Below are positions 31,560 to 41,416 of a DNA stretch of 64,000 nucleotides, one piece after another (within the stretch, counting starts at the first letter, position 1; each line of letters begins with the position of its first letter). The position numbers and the translations under genes were made by a program. Origin of the DNA: Ariolimax columbianus (lineage: Eukaryota; Mollusca; Gastropoda; Stylommatophora; Arionidae). The notes under the pieces are model-generated. The model was given only the letters and a program-made list of their open reading frames with translations. It was not told where the DNA came from and searched no databases. The DNA lies in assembly GCA_036924085.1 (NCBI GenBank), contig JAVGWX010000008.1, positions 53,629,314 to 53,693,313 of the forward strand, in the 5' to 3' direction.

Positions 31560-32009
31560 GGCAGGACCTGGTGTCAAACACAGGTGTGTTGACGCGATCT
31601 GGCATGACAGGTATACGCATGAAGAAATGTGCAGCACAGCTGAGATGGGCAGGTCGTGTGGAAAGCATATCAGATTAACGTCTAACAAAAGAGCTGTTCA
31701 GTGGAGAACTGCAAAATTGCAAAACAGCAAGCGATGGTCAGAATAAAAGGTACAACGACACACTTAAGAGATCGATGATCCAGTACGGTAGAAATAATGA
31801 TTGGGAAATCATCACCACCGATCGTCCCAACTGGCGTATAACTATTGCGGAGGGTGTTAAGAGACATGGGATATCCAGAATAAAATAGCTTATCCAGAGA
31901 CAATCGCCCCGCAGGTCAGCTCACAGCAAAACATCTTCCATGCCGGGGGAACAGTGCCCCTTTTCCTTGTAGTATCTTAACTGAACTTCACGTCTTTATA
32001 CTGGTTTAT

Positions 32010-32356
32010 GGGATCAAGACGCTGAGCAGCGCATGAGTTGCAGCGGTCAGCGACTCATAGCTGATTGCCAACGAACCGGAGCTGCCAGGACCCTTCTACA
32101 CCTCCTAGTGGTGATCCTGGATAACAGGCTGCAACAGAGCAGACTGGATAAGGAGAAGGGATTGAAGAGGGAATGCTAACCCGGTATTCAAAAAGTACTT
32201 GCTGATCGGATGTGTTTGGACCGACAGGTGCAAATATCGCAGTCAAGCTGTAAACTACGACACAACGCATTCCGTTCTCTGGACTACATTCTGCTACTTA
32301 GGTCCATGTCTGGGTTTGGTCGGGAGATTGAGAACCGAACGAAGCCAAGCCAAGCC
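32010..32356 (+). mobile_element. Element B copy with perfect target-site duplication
   Basis: Full-length 347-bp copy from gggatcaagacgctgagcag to gaagccaagccaagcc. The perfect 12-bp repeat atactggtttat lies at 31998-32009 and 32357-32368. The central block is tgctgatcggatgtg here (a small deletion). The copy separates element E from the sequence upstream. Confidence 0.92.
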
Positions 32357-32369
32357 ATACTGGTTTATA

Positions 32370-32600
32370 GGACTGCAGAGTCTGTGTACAACCACTTTAT
32401 TGGATGTGTCAGTCCATCTTAATATACTCAAACATTAAAGTAAAGCCTGTTAGGCGCCATCTTGCTGCTCTTAACAAACCACCTAACCATTGCCAATGTT
32501 ATGTCATGTCGCTTATTACGACATGTTCACTGTGGATCAGTGGTGGTATGCATGTCTTTGTCATACCCAAAGACCCCGGTAGACCACTCGGGACTTAATT
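32370..32600 (+). repeat. Element E copy 2
   Basis: Colinear with 20525-20735: cagtccatcttaatatactc, agcctgttaggcgccatct, tgctgctcttaacaaaccac, acgacatgttcactgtgga, ctttgtcatacccaaagacc. Followed immediately by the 24-bp array. Confidence 0.65.
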
Positions 32601-32604
32601 GCAG

Positions 32605-32796
32605 CAAACAATTCAGGACTCGGATCGGCAGACAATTCAGGGCTCGGATCGGCAGACAATTCAGGACTCGGATTATAAGACAATTCAGGGCTCGAATCAG
32701 TAGACAATTAAGGGCTGGGATCGGCAGACAATTCAGGGCTTGGGTTAGCAGACATTTCAGGGCTTGGCTTAGCAGACAATTCAGGGCTTGGGTTGG
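32605..32796. repeat. 24-bp x 8 minisatellite
   Basis: Eight units of cagacaattcagggctcgga plus tcgg over exactly 192 bp. Because 24 is a multiple of three, the array stays open as an eight-residue repeat (RQFRARIG type); this is a by-product, not a protein. Confidence 0.93.
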
Positions 32797-32800
32797 CTTA

Positions 32801-34002
32801 ATGAGCCATCTTCGAACTCATGCAAACAAAGAATGTTGACAAAGTGGTCCTTATCGATTACGATGGACGAACAAGCAATGCACCACATATGTCAGGATGA
32901 GTAAGATACTATTTACTTGTATCAGTGACATCTTCATCAAGGGAAATTTAGTTGAACTGTTTCTGTACACTACCATTCCGACAGGCATAGTACAATACAA
33001 ATTAAATCAGCCCCCTGTAAGGTCAAATCCGATACTGATTGCCACCCAACCAACATGGCATCTAATATTAGAATCCGCTTAGACGACGGGGGCCTGTCGT
33101 TTCGATTGTCTACGACCAAGAATGATGGCCGAGGTCCATTATGCGTATAGTTTAGATGAGGCGTGGGTGATATGGTGAACCCGGTACTGATTTGGCCAAA
33201 AGGATTATGTCTGGTTGAAATGAAACGTGCCTCGTCTGCTGAAATGAGGATACAATTACTAACAAGCAATATATATTGGCTCTGTGATCGCACCAGAGTA
33301 ACAAAAATACGACATCTACATTACGACCCAAATAACAAAGAACAAAAATGTATCAGAAATAAACAAGCGTTTTTGTCAGTATTGCGCTTGTTAGTCCTTC
33401 TCTGTCTTTAGCCTGCCCGAAAGGCAAGACGTTTGTGCTCGCTTTGTATGACCCATATCCGTAAAGCAGCCAGGCTTAGTACATCCCAATGAAAGCTATG
33501 CTTCAGCCGGCATAACCCTTAGAGTGAAAGAGAACCTCAACAATGACACAGAGAATGAATGTCGTTCTATCTTTCGTTCTCATTATGTCATTATAAATTG
33601 CGTGGAAGAGAGAATTTCAATTAAAATATCGAATTTTTCAGGATTATGATTACCTTTTTTTTTAAACGTTAAAGGTAGTACCTTAGCAAATACTGCCTTT
33701 GGGGGCGAAGTGGTAGACTTAATTATACGAAATCTCATTTTTGTGTGAGTTATGATGACCACCCCTCCACCCCCCCCCTTTCTTCCTACATTTTCTTCTT
33801 CTAGTTGACACTGTTTTACAACTGGGTACACCATAGCGTGCAGCGAAGAGGGCGTGAAAGCCAAACCTCCAATTCTCTGCCGCTTAGCCGCACATGTCAG
33901 TGGCTTAGATACAAGGCTCAGATAACGGCTCACACTCCAACGATATACTATTACAGAGATAGTGTTATAGTCAACGTATTTTTGTTGTTTGCGAATGTCC
34001 AC
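32801..34002. other. Unrecognised stretch
   Basis: About 1.2 kb without recognised genes. It has unassigned open frames of 107-139 codons on the minus strand (32970-33293, 33583-34002) with no motif, and a C run near 33765-33778. Confidence 0.4.
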
Positions 34003-34380
34003 AATGAGAAGGTTACTCTTTTGTGCGCGTTGGAAAGTACCTTAAGTGGCGGGTTACGGTGGCTTTCTTCACATCTCTAGCGTACTGATGAAGGTGGACC
34101 GGGGTAATCCAGGCGGTTATGCTATGCTTGGCCTCATCTGCGTGCCACTCACTACTACAGGAATCACGTCGATCCCTTAACTTGGTAGGCAGGCTGCCAA
34201 GAAAACAGCCCGTTTCCATGGAGGGCTACTAGGAAGCCGAGGTGAGGGTCTTGGTCAGTACGTTTTCCTGAACCTGGCTAACATGTCTGACTAGTATATT
34301 TTGCCTGATCCTGACTTACATGTCTGATTTGTATATTTTGCCTGACCAGACGTTAGTCTTCCTCCCCATCAACCTATTAG
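34003..34380 (-). repeat. Element C copy 4, with 5' subrepeats
   Basis: Minus-strand copy. On the plus strand the order is reversed: cgggttacggtggctttctt, gtactgatgaaggtggaccg, gcttggcctcatctgcgtg, ggaaacagcc-like block, then two tandem copies of a unit like catgtctgactagtatattt tgcctgatcctgac (34278-34350). These subrepeats are the 5' part and are also hinted at in copies 2 and 3. Confidence 0.75.
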
Positions 34381-34515
34381 TAAAGGTAAGTCCCATGGCA
34401 ACAATAACATGGATAATTACTAATATCATCCCCCGTTCATGTTTAACAAGAGAAAAAGCATACACTAGTGGTTTGAGTGCATTCAATTTGTGCATTCGTT
34501 TCAGTGCAAACCGCT

Positions 34516-34573
34516 TCTTTCGTCGAACAAATTCAAGTTGGCATCTGACAGCGTACGAAGAAGAAGAAGATCC
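34516..34573 (+). repeat. LINE-R extreme 3' end (58 bp)
   Basis: Contains tcgaacaaattcaagttggc and atctgacagcgtacgaagaa, the last coding bases, stop region and (GAA)n tail of LINE-R. A very short 5'-truncated insertion. Confidence 0.7.
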
Positions 34574-34794
34574 ACTGTTCATTGAACAGTTACACAAAGA
34601 GCTTGTCGGTTGACCATTGTAACTTTTCCAATAACGAGCATTACTTACGTTTTGTGCTTGGCAACCTAAGATAGTATTAAACATCGATGTTCTTTCGTTT
34701 GTCACAATTAGATCTTTCATGGTACGAGATGTCTGCATGTGTTCTTGATCTTTGATGGCCATACATTTTAAGATATTATCGTGCTTATTTTCAC

Positions 34795-35075
34795 ATATAC
34801 TGGCCAAGCCCCTCGCCTTGACTTCCCCGCAGCCCTCTCTGAAAACGGGCTGTTTTCATGGACGCCTTACTAACAAGGTGAGGGATCGACGTGATCCCCG
34901 TAGTAGTGAGCCACACGTAGATGAGGCCAAGCATAGCACAACCACCTGGAACACCACGATCCATCTTCATCAGCACCCTTGGGGTATGAGGACATCTACG
35001 TCAACCCGCCACTTAACGTCCTTTTCAGGTCGCATGAAATTGTAATCCTACTACTTGTGGTCATTTAACAACAAC
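34795..35075 (+). repeat. Element C copy 5
   Basis: Plus copy beginning ctggccaagcccctcgcctt, then ctctctgaaaacgggctgtt, cagcacccttggggtatgag, cgccacttaacgtccttttc, ending catttaacaacaacc. Opposite orientation to copy 4, 0.4 kb away. Confidence 0.7.
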
Positions 35076-35645
35076 CAAACAGTGGTCCTACCAAAAGGAT
35101 CCCATGAACCAGTAACGCAAAGTGTGCGGCCACATTGTAATACTTGTATCCTGGTGTTCACTCAGGTACATGTTGTGCCCTATGCCAGGTAGCCAAACGT
35201 CGTCTAAACTCATATCTGCAGATTGCCATTAACCTTTAGCACGACATGACGTCACAAAAAAAATTTTTACCGAATTAAATTATATTTATTTCTCGCTCTG
35301 ATCGTTGACTTTCAAAATTTGTAACTTTTCTGGGTTTTTTTCAATAAATATGATTTCTTGTGTGTACAAACACAATTGAATAAAGAACTTATGGGTATTA
35401 TTGTTTTTGTTGTGTGTTTGTTAGTTTCTGAGTTACAAACATATGAAGTTATTCAAAATTTCGAAAAAAATTTGGACCCGACCACTAGGCCTAGTTGCTC
35501 CGATAGAAAACCATGGAAACCACAACAACGTATCGATACTGTGTTTACAATATCTACACAACTGTTAGTTTCCAATTCAAACGTAGTTCTTTCATTTAAA
35601 CAGACCAAATAAACAGATCTACTCGATAAAGATCTTTCCCAACAA
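35076..35645. other. AT-rich stretch without recognised feature
   Basis: No gene recognised; an 84-codon open frame (35358-35612) has no similarity I can name. Confidence 0.4.
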
Positions 35646-36220
35646 CCTACTTCCACTTTCTCAAAAAGTCGGCATGCTCCAAATGGCCATGGACGTGTCG
35701 AAGGCCATCTCTCAATCTCATTGGTGGACGTCCAGGGCGACGATTATAGGTGTAGGGCCACCATGACGTCACTTTAGATGTCCATCTATTGCCAGGCATG
35801 CGTACCACGTAGCCTGTCCATCTGTACTTTCTTATCAACGCAGTATGTTCGACGTCATTAAAGTATGCTTGACTCCTGATAGCTGTGTTGCGGATGTGAT
35901 CTGGTAGTGAAGTGACAGTGTTCTACGATCCGTCTTTCGTTGAGTAGCTTGGAGTCGCGCCATGTCAGTTGTTCGTGTGTTCAACACCTCGCAACTTTAT
36001 ACATGGCTGAAATAACCAAGCTGTTGAAGATGTGAGCTCTCGCTTTGGTGTTTTTTATCTGTTGAAGTACGAAGAACCCTGCAGTTAACCCTCGAGAGAT
36101 CTCTTTATGCAAGTCATGGGAGTTCGTCATTTCTTGGCCCAAGTAGATGTACGCATTAACGTGTTTGAATCAGTTCCAAGCCGCATTTCCTCGCAGGACA
36201 GAACCCGTTAAGCATGCATT
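35646..36220 (-). pseudogene. LINE reverse transcriptase C-terminal fragment
   Basis: On the minus strand: EQLTWRDSKLLNERRIVEHC, DHIRNTAIRSQAYFNDVEHT, LIRKYRWTGYVVRMPGNRW, YTYNRRPGRPPMRLRDGL. The order IRxTAIRxQ, RWxGHVxRM, RRPGRPxxRxxD is that of LINE reverse transcriptase C-termini (the regions just after the palm and thumb). Frame changes occur upstream of 35900. Similar to, but distinct from, LINE-K and LINE-T. Confidence 0.7.
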
Positions 36221-36690
36221 GTCTCTTTAGCTTAATTATTGTTAGATCGATTGCCTAAACAAAAGCTTGCAGTGTTGAGCTCATTCAGGTATTTCATTTA
36301 CCCATTTGTGACACAAAAAAGAAATGTAAATGGCACTTCATTTTCAAGGTCAAGAACAACTGATATCTCACGCGATTGTGTTGCATCGCTGAAACTAAGA
36401 ACCAAGAGTTCCTCACACAAAACAGTTTCGGATAATGATTTCTGTCAATTGAACATTGTTTTCATTCCCGTTTTTTTAAATCAAAACTCAAAACTTATTA
36501 ATTCTACATTTCATTAAGTAAATATGGTTTAATAAGCCGGACACAAATAATGTTACAATACGCTACAGTTAAGCCAAGAACGTGCAACTGGGCCACAATG
36601 TGTTTCATACAATTGATACTAACATTCCTCGCATATCTACGACACGTTATGGGTATATTATATTTACAAATGTACATTTTATATACACAT
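36221..36690. other. Unrecognised stretch
   Basis: A 92-codon open frame at 36239-36517 has no recognisable motif. No repeat structure seen. Confidence 0.4.
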
Positions 36691-36693
36691 GGT

Positions 36694-36935
36694 GGGGACG
36701 GCGTGGGCTAAGTGACACGGCTCACCAAAAGGTGCTGGGTTCGATCTCCATCACAGCACCGGCCCCTTACCCCAGGGAAACAAACCCATAAAAATGCAGG
36801 AGGAAGTAGGCCCTTACATAAAATGCATGCTGAAATCGGATGTACTGGACCGACAGGCGCAAAATAAAAACCACAGTGCAACGCATACCGCCTTGGTGAT
36901 TAGAGAAATACGGTAAACGTGAAAAAACAAATAAC
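36694..36935 (+). mobile_element. SINE-A copy 3 (plus strand)
   Basis: Head ggggacggcgtgggctaagt (box A region shortened), box B gggttcgatctcc, then ccccagggaaacaaacc, gcaggaggaagtaggccctt, the shared block tgctgaaatcggatgtactg gaccgacaggcgc, and an A-rich end near 36920. The only plus-strand copy in the window. No clear duplication found. Confidence 0.8.
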
Positions 36936-37100
36936 ATAGTTCAGAATGAAATGTAAGCACATAATGAGGACATATGAAAGTCATTGCCTATCGCAAAGCG
37001 ATCATAGCCACAACAACCGACAATTGTATCATAATAATGTGATGTGCGTTGTATTTGGATTATACTGAAGAAGCTATGCGCTGGTCATCAATCAGACTCT

Positions 37101-37650
37101 TATCACGAGTTACCTTGGATCAGTGGCAAGACTATTGGTCGAGACGACTAGAGGTAACTCAGGATGCAAGCACTCTGGTCTTATCTCCCGTGAGACCAGG
37201 GGTCGCTTGAAACTTGCGTGATTCGATCGCCCACCGGGATCAAGACGCTGAGCAGCACATGAGCTGCAGTGGTCAGCGACCCATAGCTGCTAGCGCCAGG
37301 GCCAGCGAACCAGAGCTGCCAAGACCCTTCTACACCTCCACGCGGTGATCCTGGATAACAGGCTGCAGCAGGACAGACTGGCTAAGGAGAAGGGATCGAA
37401 GAGGGAATGCTAATCCGGTACTCAAAAAATGCTTGCTGAAGTCGGACGTGTTGGACCGAAAGGTGCAATCAAGCTGTAAACTACGACACAACGCATTCCA
37501 TTCTCTGAACTACATTCTGCTACTTAAGCAATTTTAGGGTTTGGTAGCGGGAGATTGAGAACGAACGAAGAAGAAGAAGATCGCCCACCGTTTCCGTTCA
37601 TCACTGTGAGAGGCGAGTGCCTTAACCCCTTAACTTCAGCGACCCCCTTG
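37101..37650 (-). mobile_element. SINE-F copy 1, split by element B
   Basis: Once 37237-37590 is removed, the minus strand is a tRNA-headed SINE: ggggtcgctgaagttaaggg, cactcgcctctcacagtgat, gaacggaaacggtgggcgat, then aagcgacccctggtctca, agtcgtctcgacc and gtcttgccactg. The same order is seen in the plus-strand copy at 53653-53945. Box A and B are decayed. Confidence 0.8.
37237..37578 (+). mobile_element. Element B copy nested in SINE-F
   Basis: A 342-bp copy from ggatcaagacgctgagcagc to cgaacgaagaagaagaag, the GAA-tailed version. The perfect 12-bp repeat gatcgcccaccg lies at 37225-37236 and 37579-37590. Removing the insert and one repeat restores a continuous SINE-F. Confidence 0.93.
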
Positions 37651-37938
37651 TTGTGCATTGCGGGGACACATAAATAACTCTATATCCATGTAAATAATCC
37701 TCCTACTCTCCTCCCCCACTCATCACTCACACCACCCCCAACACCCTGCTACTACGGACCACATCTCTACCCTACCAATGTCAGGCTGTCCGTCAACTCC
37801 CCTCTCCCGTGTGACAGCCTAAGAATAATTACAATTCGCAAAGAACATTTTAAATGATCAATACTCAAGCAAAATAACTTGGCTCAGTCACTAATCTTCT
37901 ACGATCGGTTGTTCAGGTTTTCATTTTCTGTTACTTGT

Positions 37939-38053
37939 CAGAAGTGCACAGGCAGCTGCTTCTGACAGAGAGGGATGGCGTGGAGTTGTGAGGATGTCTT
38001 CATGTGTGCCCCAACGACCTTACCGGTTACGGGATGACCTGACCTGATCTGAC
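37939..38053 (+). mobile_element. LINE-T extreme 3' end (115 bp)
   Basis: Encodes the last residues of the LINE-T frame (AAASDREGWRGVV-like, then MSSCVPQRPYRLRDDL-like) and the tail gatgacctgacctgatctga. The perfect 11-bp repeat ctgttacttgt lies at 37928-37938 and 38054-38064, so this is a severely 5'-truncated insertion. Confidence 0.85.
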
Positions 38054-38070
38054 CTGTTACTTGTGCCATA

Positions 38071-38386
38071 TGGCTTGGCTTCGTTCGTTCTCAATCTCCC
38101 GCTACCAAACCCTGAAAGGGTTTAAGTAGCAGAATGTAGTCCTGAGAACGGAATGTGTTGTGTCGTAGTTCGCAGCTTGACAGCGATATTTGCACATTTC
38201 GGTCCAACACATCCGACTTCAGCAAGCATTGTTAGTACCGTGTTAGCATTCCATCTTCGATCACTTCTCCTTAGCCAGTCTGCCCTGCTGCAGTCTGTTA
38301 TCCAGGATCACCGCATGGAGGTGTAGAAGGGTCTTTGCAGCTCTGGATCGCTGGCCCTGACACTTGCAGTCAGCTATAGGTCGCTA
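38071..38386 (-). mobile_element. Element B copy beside the LINE-T end
   Basis: A 316-bp minus copy lacking about 35 bp of the 5' head, with a ggcttggcttcgttcgttct tail side. The perfect 12-bp repeat acttgtgccata lies at 38059-38070 and 38387-38398. The left repeat overlaps the right duplication of the LINE-T end, so this copy inserted after it. Confidence 0.9.
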
Positions 38387-38398
38387 ACTTGTGCCATA

Positions 38399-38778
38399 AA
38401 ACTTATATCATATTGAATAGCCAGTCCCGTGTTCAATACACTTTAGTCGTCTAATTTAAAACGCCAGGCAGGTTACAGTGGCACTACTTATTTCTCCCCT
38501 TTAAGGACACGGTAACAAACCAGCTCTCAAATACGTTTGCTTATGAAAAACTAACCCTAAAAATGTCTCATTATAACCAATAAAATGTTTAGGAATGGCA
38601 GGGTAGTAGGAGCAGCCATCCTTCGTAGCAAAGTAACAGTGTTCGCCACCCCGGTCGTGGTATATTTCGATTGACCTACCAGCACATTTGTGCACTCAAC
38701 TCTGTTCTGATCTAGTGATAGGAATATCTTTTTGAGTTTATACTTTTAGCGGTCATGGGGAAAGTCCCAACTGTAACT
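38399..38778. other. Unrecognised stretch
   Basis: A 64-codon minus-strand open frame (38501-38695) without recognisable motif; otherwise nothing. Confidence 0.4.
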
Positions 38779-38785
38779 TGTCATC

Positions 38786-39087
38786 ATATCCTTTTGAAGA
38801 CCTCTTGGCAACTGTCAAAAGAAGGAAACTCGCTTGGTACGGTCACATATCGAGATCAAATGGTCTTGCAAATGCGATCCTCCACAGAAAGGTGCAAGGC
38901 AGACGACGAAGAGGCCGTCCCAAAAAGAGGTGGGAGGACAACATAAAAGAGTGGACCAATCTCCAATCAGAAGAGGCACAGGCAGCGGCCGCTGACAGAG
39001 AAGGTTGGCGTGGGGTTGTGAAGATGTCTTCATGTATGCCACAACGACCTCACCGGTTACGGGATGACCTGATCTGACCTGATATTC
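38786..39087 (+). pseudogene. LINE-T C-terminal fragment
   Basis: In the frame of 38778-39077: PFEDLLATVKRRKLAWYGHI, SRSNGLANAILHRKVQGRRR, RGRPKKRWEDNIKEWTNL, ADREGWRGVV and MSSCMPQRPHRLRDDL, then the pentamer tail ctgatctgacctga. This is the typical end of RTE-like invertebrate LINEs (KRRKLxWYGHVxR, RGRPRKRWxDNIxEW, DRxxWRxxV). The 7-bp repeat tgtcatc at 38779-38785 and 39088-39094 may be the target duplication. Confidence 0.85.
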
Positions 39088-39240
39088 TGTCATCCTTCTT
39101 CTGAGAAAGGTAAAAACTAAATTGTAGCCCAATATCAGTTACTAACCTAGAGGTTAAGTTTTCAAAATTTCAAAATACAGATAGTTTATCTTTCAGGGGG
39201 TAAGTCGGGTTGCCAGTTCACTTCATAGTACCGTTGCCTT

Positions 39241-39440
39241 TTAACAGAGTCAGGAAACAACGCAGATGAAGTCAAGCATAGCACAACCACCAGGAGGACC
39301 GCAGTCGACCTTCATGAGCACGCTCGGGATGTGAGGAATGCTACCGCAACCCGCCACTTAATGCCCATGTCAGTGCGCACAAAAAAGGTCAACTTACTCA
39401 TTGTGAGCATTAAACAACAGCAGCGCAACAAAAACAACAA
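39241..39440 (+). repeat. Element C copy 6 (3' half)
   Basis: Starts at the acgcagatgaagtcaagcat block, then gagcacgctcgggatgtgag and ccgccacttaatgcccat, ending cattaaacaacagcagcg and a second caacaacatg. Confidence 0.7.
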
Positions 39441-40325
39441 CATGTCAAATGGTTTGTACCTTCCCCAGACCTAGTAAGCCATAGGAAATTTTAAAACACA
39501 TACAACGTATAGTCCAGCCTTCGGCTACCTGGCATCAGACATTAACATGCCTGTTTAAATATCAGGATTCCAAGTATTCCAAGTACATTCTATGTCCAGA
39601 TCGATGGTATAAACAAAGACTGAGAAGTCTACGACGTTAGGGGCGCATACGGCCTTGTATGCCATTAAATGCGGCCTTTTGAATGAATCCACATTTTGAA
39701 GATCAAACCCTCAGTATTGTTTTTTATGTTTTCTGTTCGTCTGTTATTATTTTTATTCGACTTGTTTAAAAAGTCAAAAAAGAGTAAATGAAATAATCCT
39801 CCCCGACTAATGGCCACAAATAAAACACGAGTAAGTCATAAGGGCTGTTTAACACCTGCTAGGCCCATGATTTGGTTCTAATGCAATTCTAGAATGTATG
39901 TTAACGTCCCCGCCTGACGGGCGCCGTTATCGCACGAGTTAGATTCCTACAAAATAATGTACATTCTCAAGTGCATCTAATTATCGTTTCTTGAATGCCA
40001 CCTTATTAGGTTTATAGCTAACTTAATGCGGTCTTCATACATCAAAATGTTCCTCACCCCTGGTCTAGTCAATAGTGACAACTGCGTTTCAGCAGAAATG
40101 GAGATCTCTCCGTGTTCCAATTCACGTTGGATCAATCGAGGATTTGTTTTATTCAATCTCTTTTTGGGGTATTCTTCCTAAGTATTTGAAAGCTTGCTAT
40201 AAAGCTCTTTTTTTCTAAGTTTTCTTGTCAAGTTTTAAGAAGCATCATTTCGATAACACTCCCCGTGACCTGGCACGTAAATGTTATACAATGCCACAAT
40301 GAGGCAGTTTGTGTCCGCTCTGAAA
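39441..40325. other. Unrecognised stretch
   Basis: No recognised feature in about 0.9 kb. Confidence 0.4.
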
Positions 40326-40470
40326 TTGGCGGTAAGTGACTGTTTGTAGTAGCTTTCCTCACATCACAGGCGTGCTGATGAAAGTGAACCGCTGTCCTTC
40401 AGACAGTGGTGCTATGCTTGGCTTCATCTGCGTGACGCTCACTACTACGGGGATTCTTATTAGGCACTGT
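40326..40470 (-). repeat. Element C copy 7 (internal fragment)
   Basis: Reverse-oriented block: cggtaagtgactgtttgtag, cacaggcgtgctgatgaaag, gctatgcttggcttcatctg cgtgacgctcactactacgg. It is truncated on both sides. Confidence 0.65.
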
Positions 40471-41325
40471 TGTCGGGGATGAAATGTTAGAAACTTGATA
40501 TTTCGAGATCCCTCTATTTTGTACAAGCTCCCTTCCTCGTTGCCTGACCTTCTATAACTGTAAGACAGATATCTTCATGTGTTCTAGCAGTGGTCGTGTC
40601 AGTAGCAAACACTAAAGATTATTTCCAGCACCACACACTGCCCTCTTTAGTAGAATTGTAAAACACATTGGAGGTTTTAGAGCCTTGTTTTCAATGTTAG
40701 TTATAAATGCATTACCCGCGCCAGTTTACAGAATTGTTAGCGTAAAATCTGTCCGCGCAATTCCTCCAGCAGAGATCGTGTGTTTACATTATCTGGCGTC
40801 TTCCTCAAACTGTGTAGTCGTAAGATGACAGAATGAAAAGATAAGGTGAGATAACCTTTCGTCCATGATAAACATCTTTCTAGCGCTCCTGCCTTAAAAA
40901 GTTGACAGCTCACAAGAACGTGGGCTGTGCAACTTGCCTGGTAATCTCCACTTTTCTTTCCTTTCGAACACCTACCTCAATTCTTGTCAAAACGAGCACG
41001 TAAGTGCGTCCGCTTATGTCGCTTGATGAGTTTTCCATGTCCCTGGGGCAGAAGTTAGTTTGAAGTTTGTGAGGCGGATTTACTTGAGAATCGTTTAATG
41101 GCTGGGAAAACGTCACCGCCGAGGCTAAATTGCCTGAAAGCGATCCGACAACTATGTGTTCCTGTTGTTTGTGCAAGTTTAGACTTTGGGAAAGGACAGG
41201 TTGAGGTTTTCACTGGGGGTTTCCAAAGATCAGCTACGAGGACCTTCACATTAGTAGTTTGATATTACGTTTATTTGTGAATGGTTGGAATTCCTGCGGC
41301 TCTTCGCGTGTAATACTGCATCACG
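40471..41325. other. Unrecognised stretch
   Basis: Unassigned open frames (for example 40910-41176 minus, 88 codons). No motif, no repeat. Confidence 0.4.
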
Positions 41326-41416
41326 TGCAGGTAATACATGCACATACATGCACCATACATTCATACATATACATACATGCATGCATGTATGTACGTCGGT
41401 ACGTATGTATGTATGT
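41326..41416. repeat. (CATA)n/(TATG)n microsatellite
   Basis: Catacatgca/tgtatgtacg words forming an almost palindromic tetranucleotide tract directly left of a Mar-2 element. Confidence 0.85.

Larger units (their letters stand above)
30546..31888 (+). mobile_element. LINE-K 3' fragment with two nested insertions
   Basis: With the two inserts removed, the plus strand reads as one reverse transcriptase C-terminus. It starts with LKRFTYLGSTLSQI and a DEVNTRTSRAS segment on either side of element B (30614-30972). It continues with KVYAAVVLHTLLYAYEAWAV and RKLLKIRWQD before the LINE-R insert (31219-31559), and LVSNTGVLTRSGM, AAQLRWAGRVESISD and a stop-containing tail to 31888 after it. This matches a common invertebrate LINE family (FTYLGSTLS, LLYGCETWTVY, KWQDKIPDTEVL, LRWAGHVVRM). 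A few stops are present and the 5' part is missing. Confidence 0.85.

Noticed and set aside
32462..32839. 125-codon frame with an eight-residue basic repeat as an Arg-rich protein
   Set aside because: The repeat is the 24-bp minisatellite; the part before it is element E.
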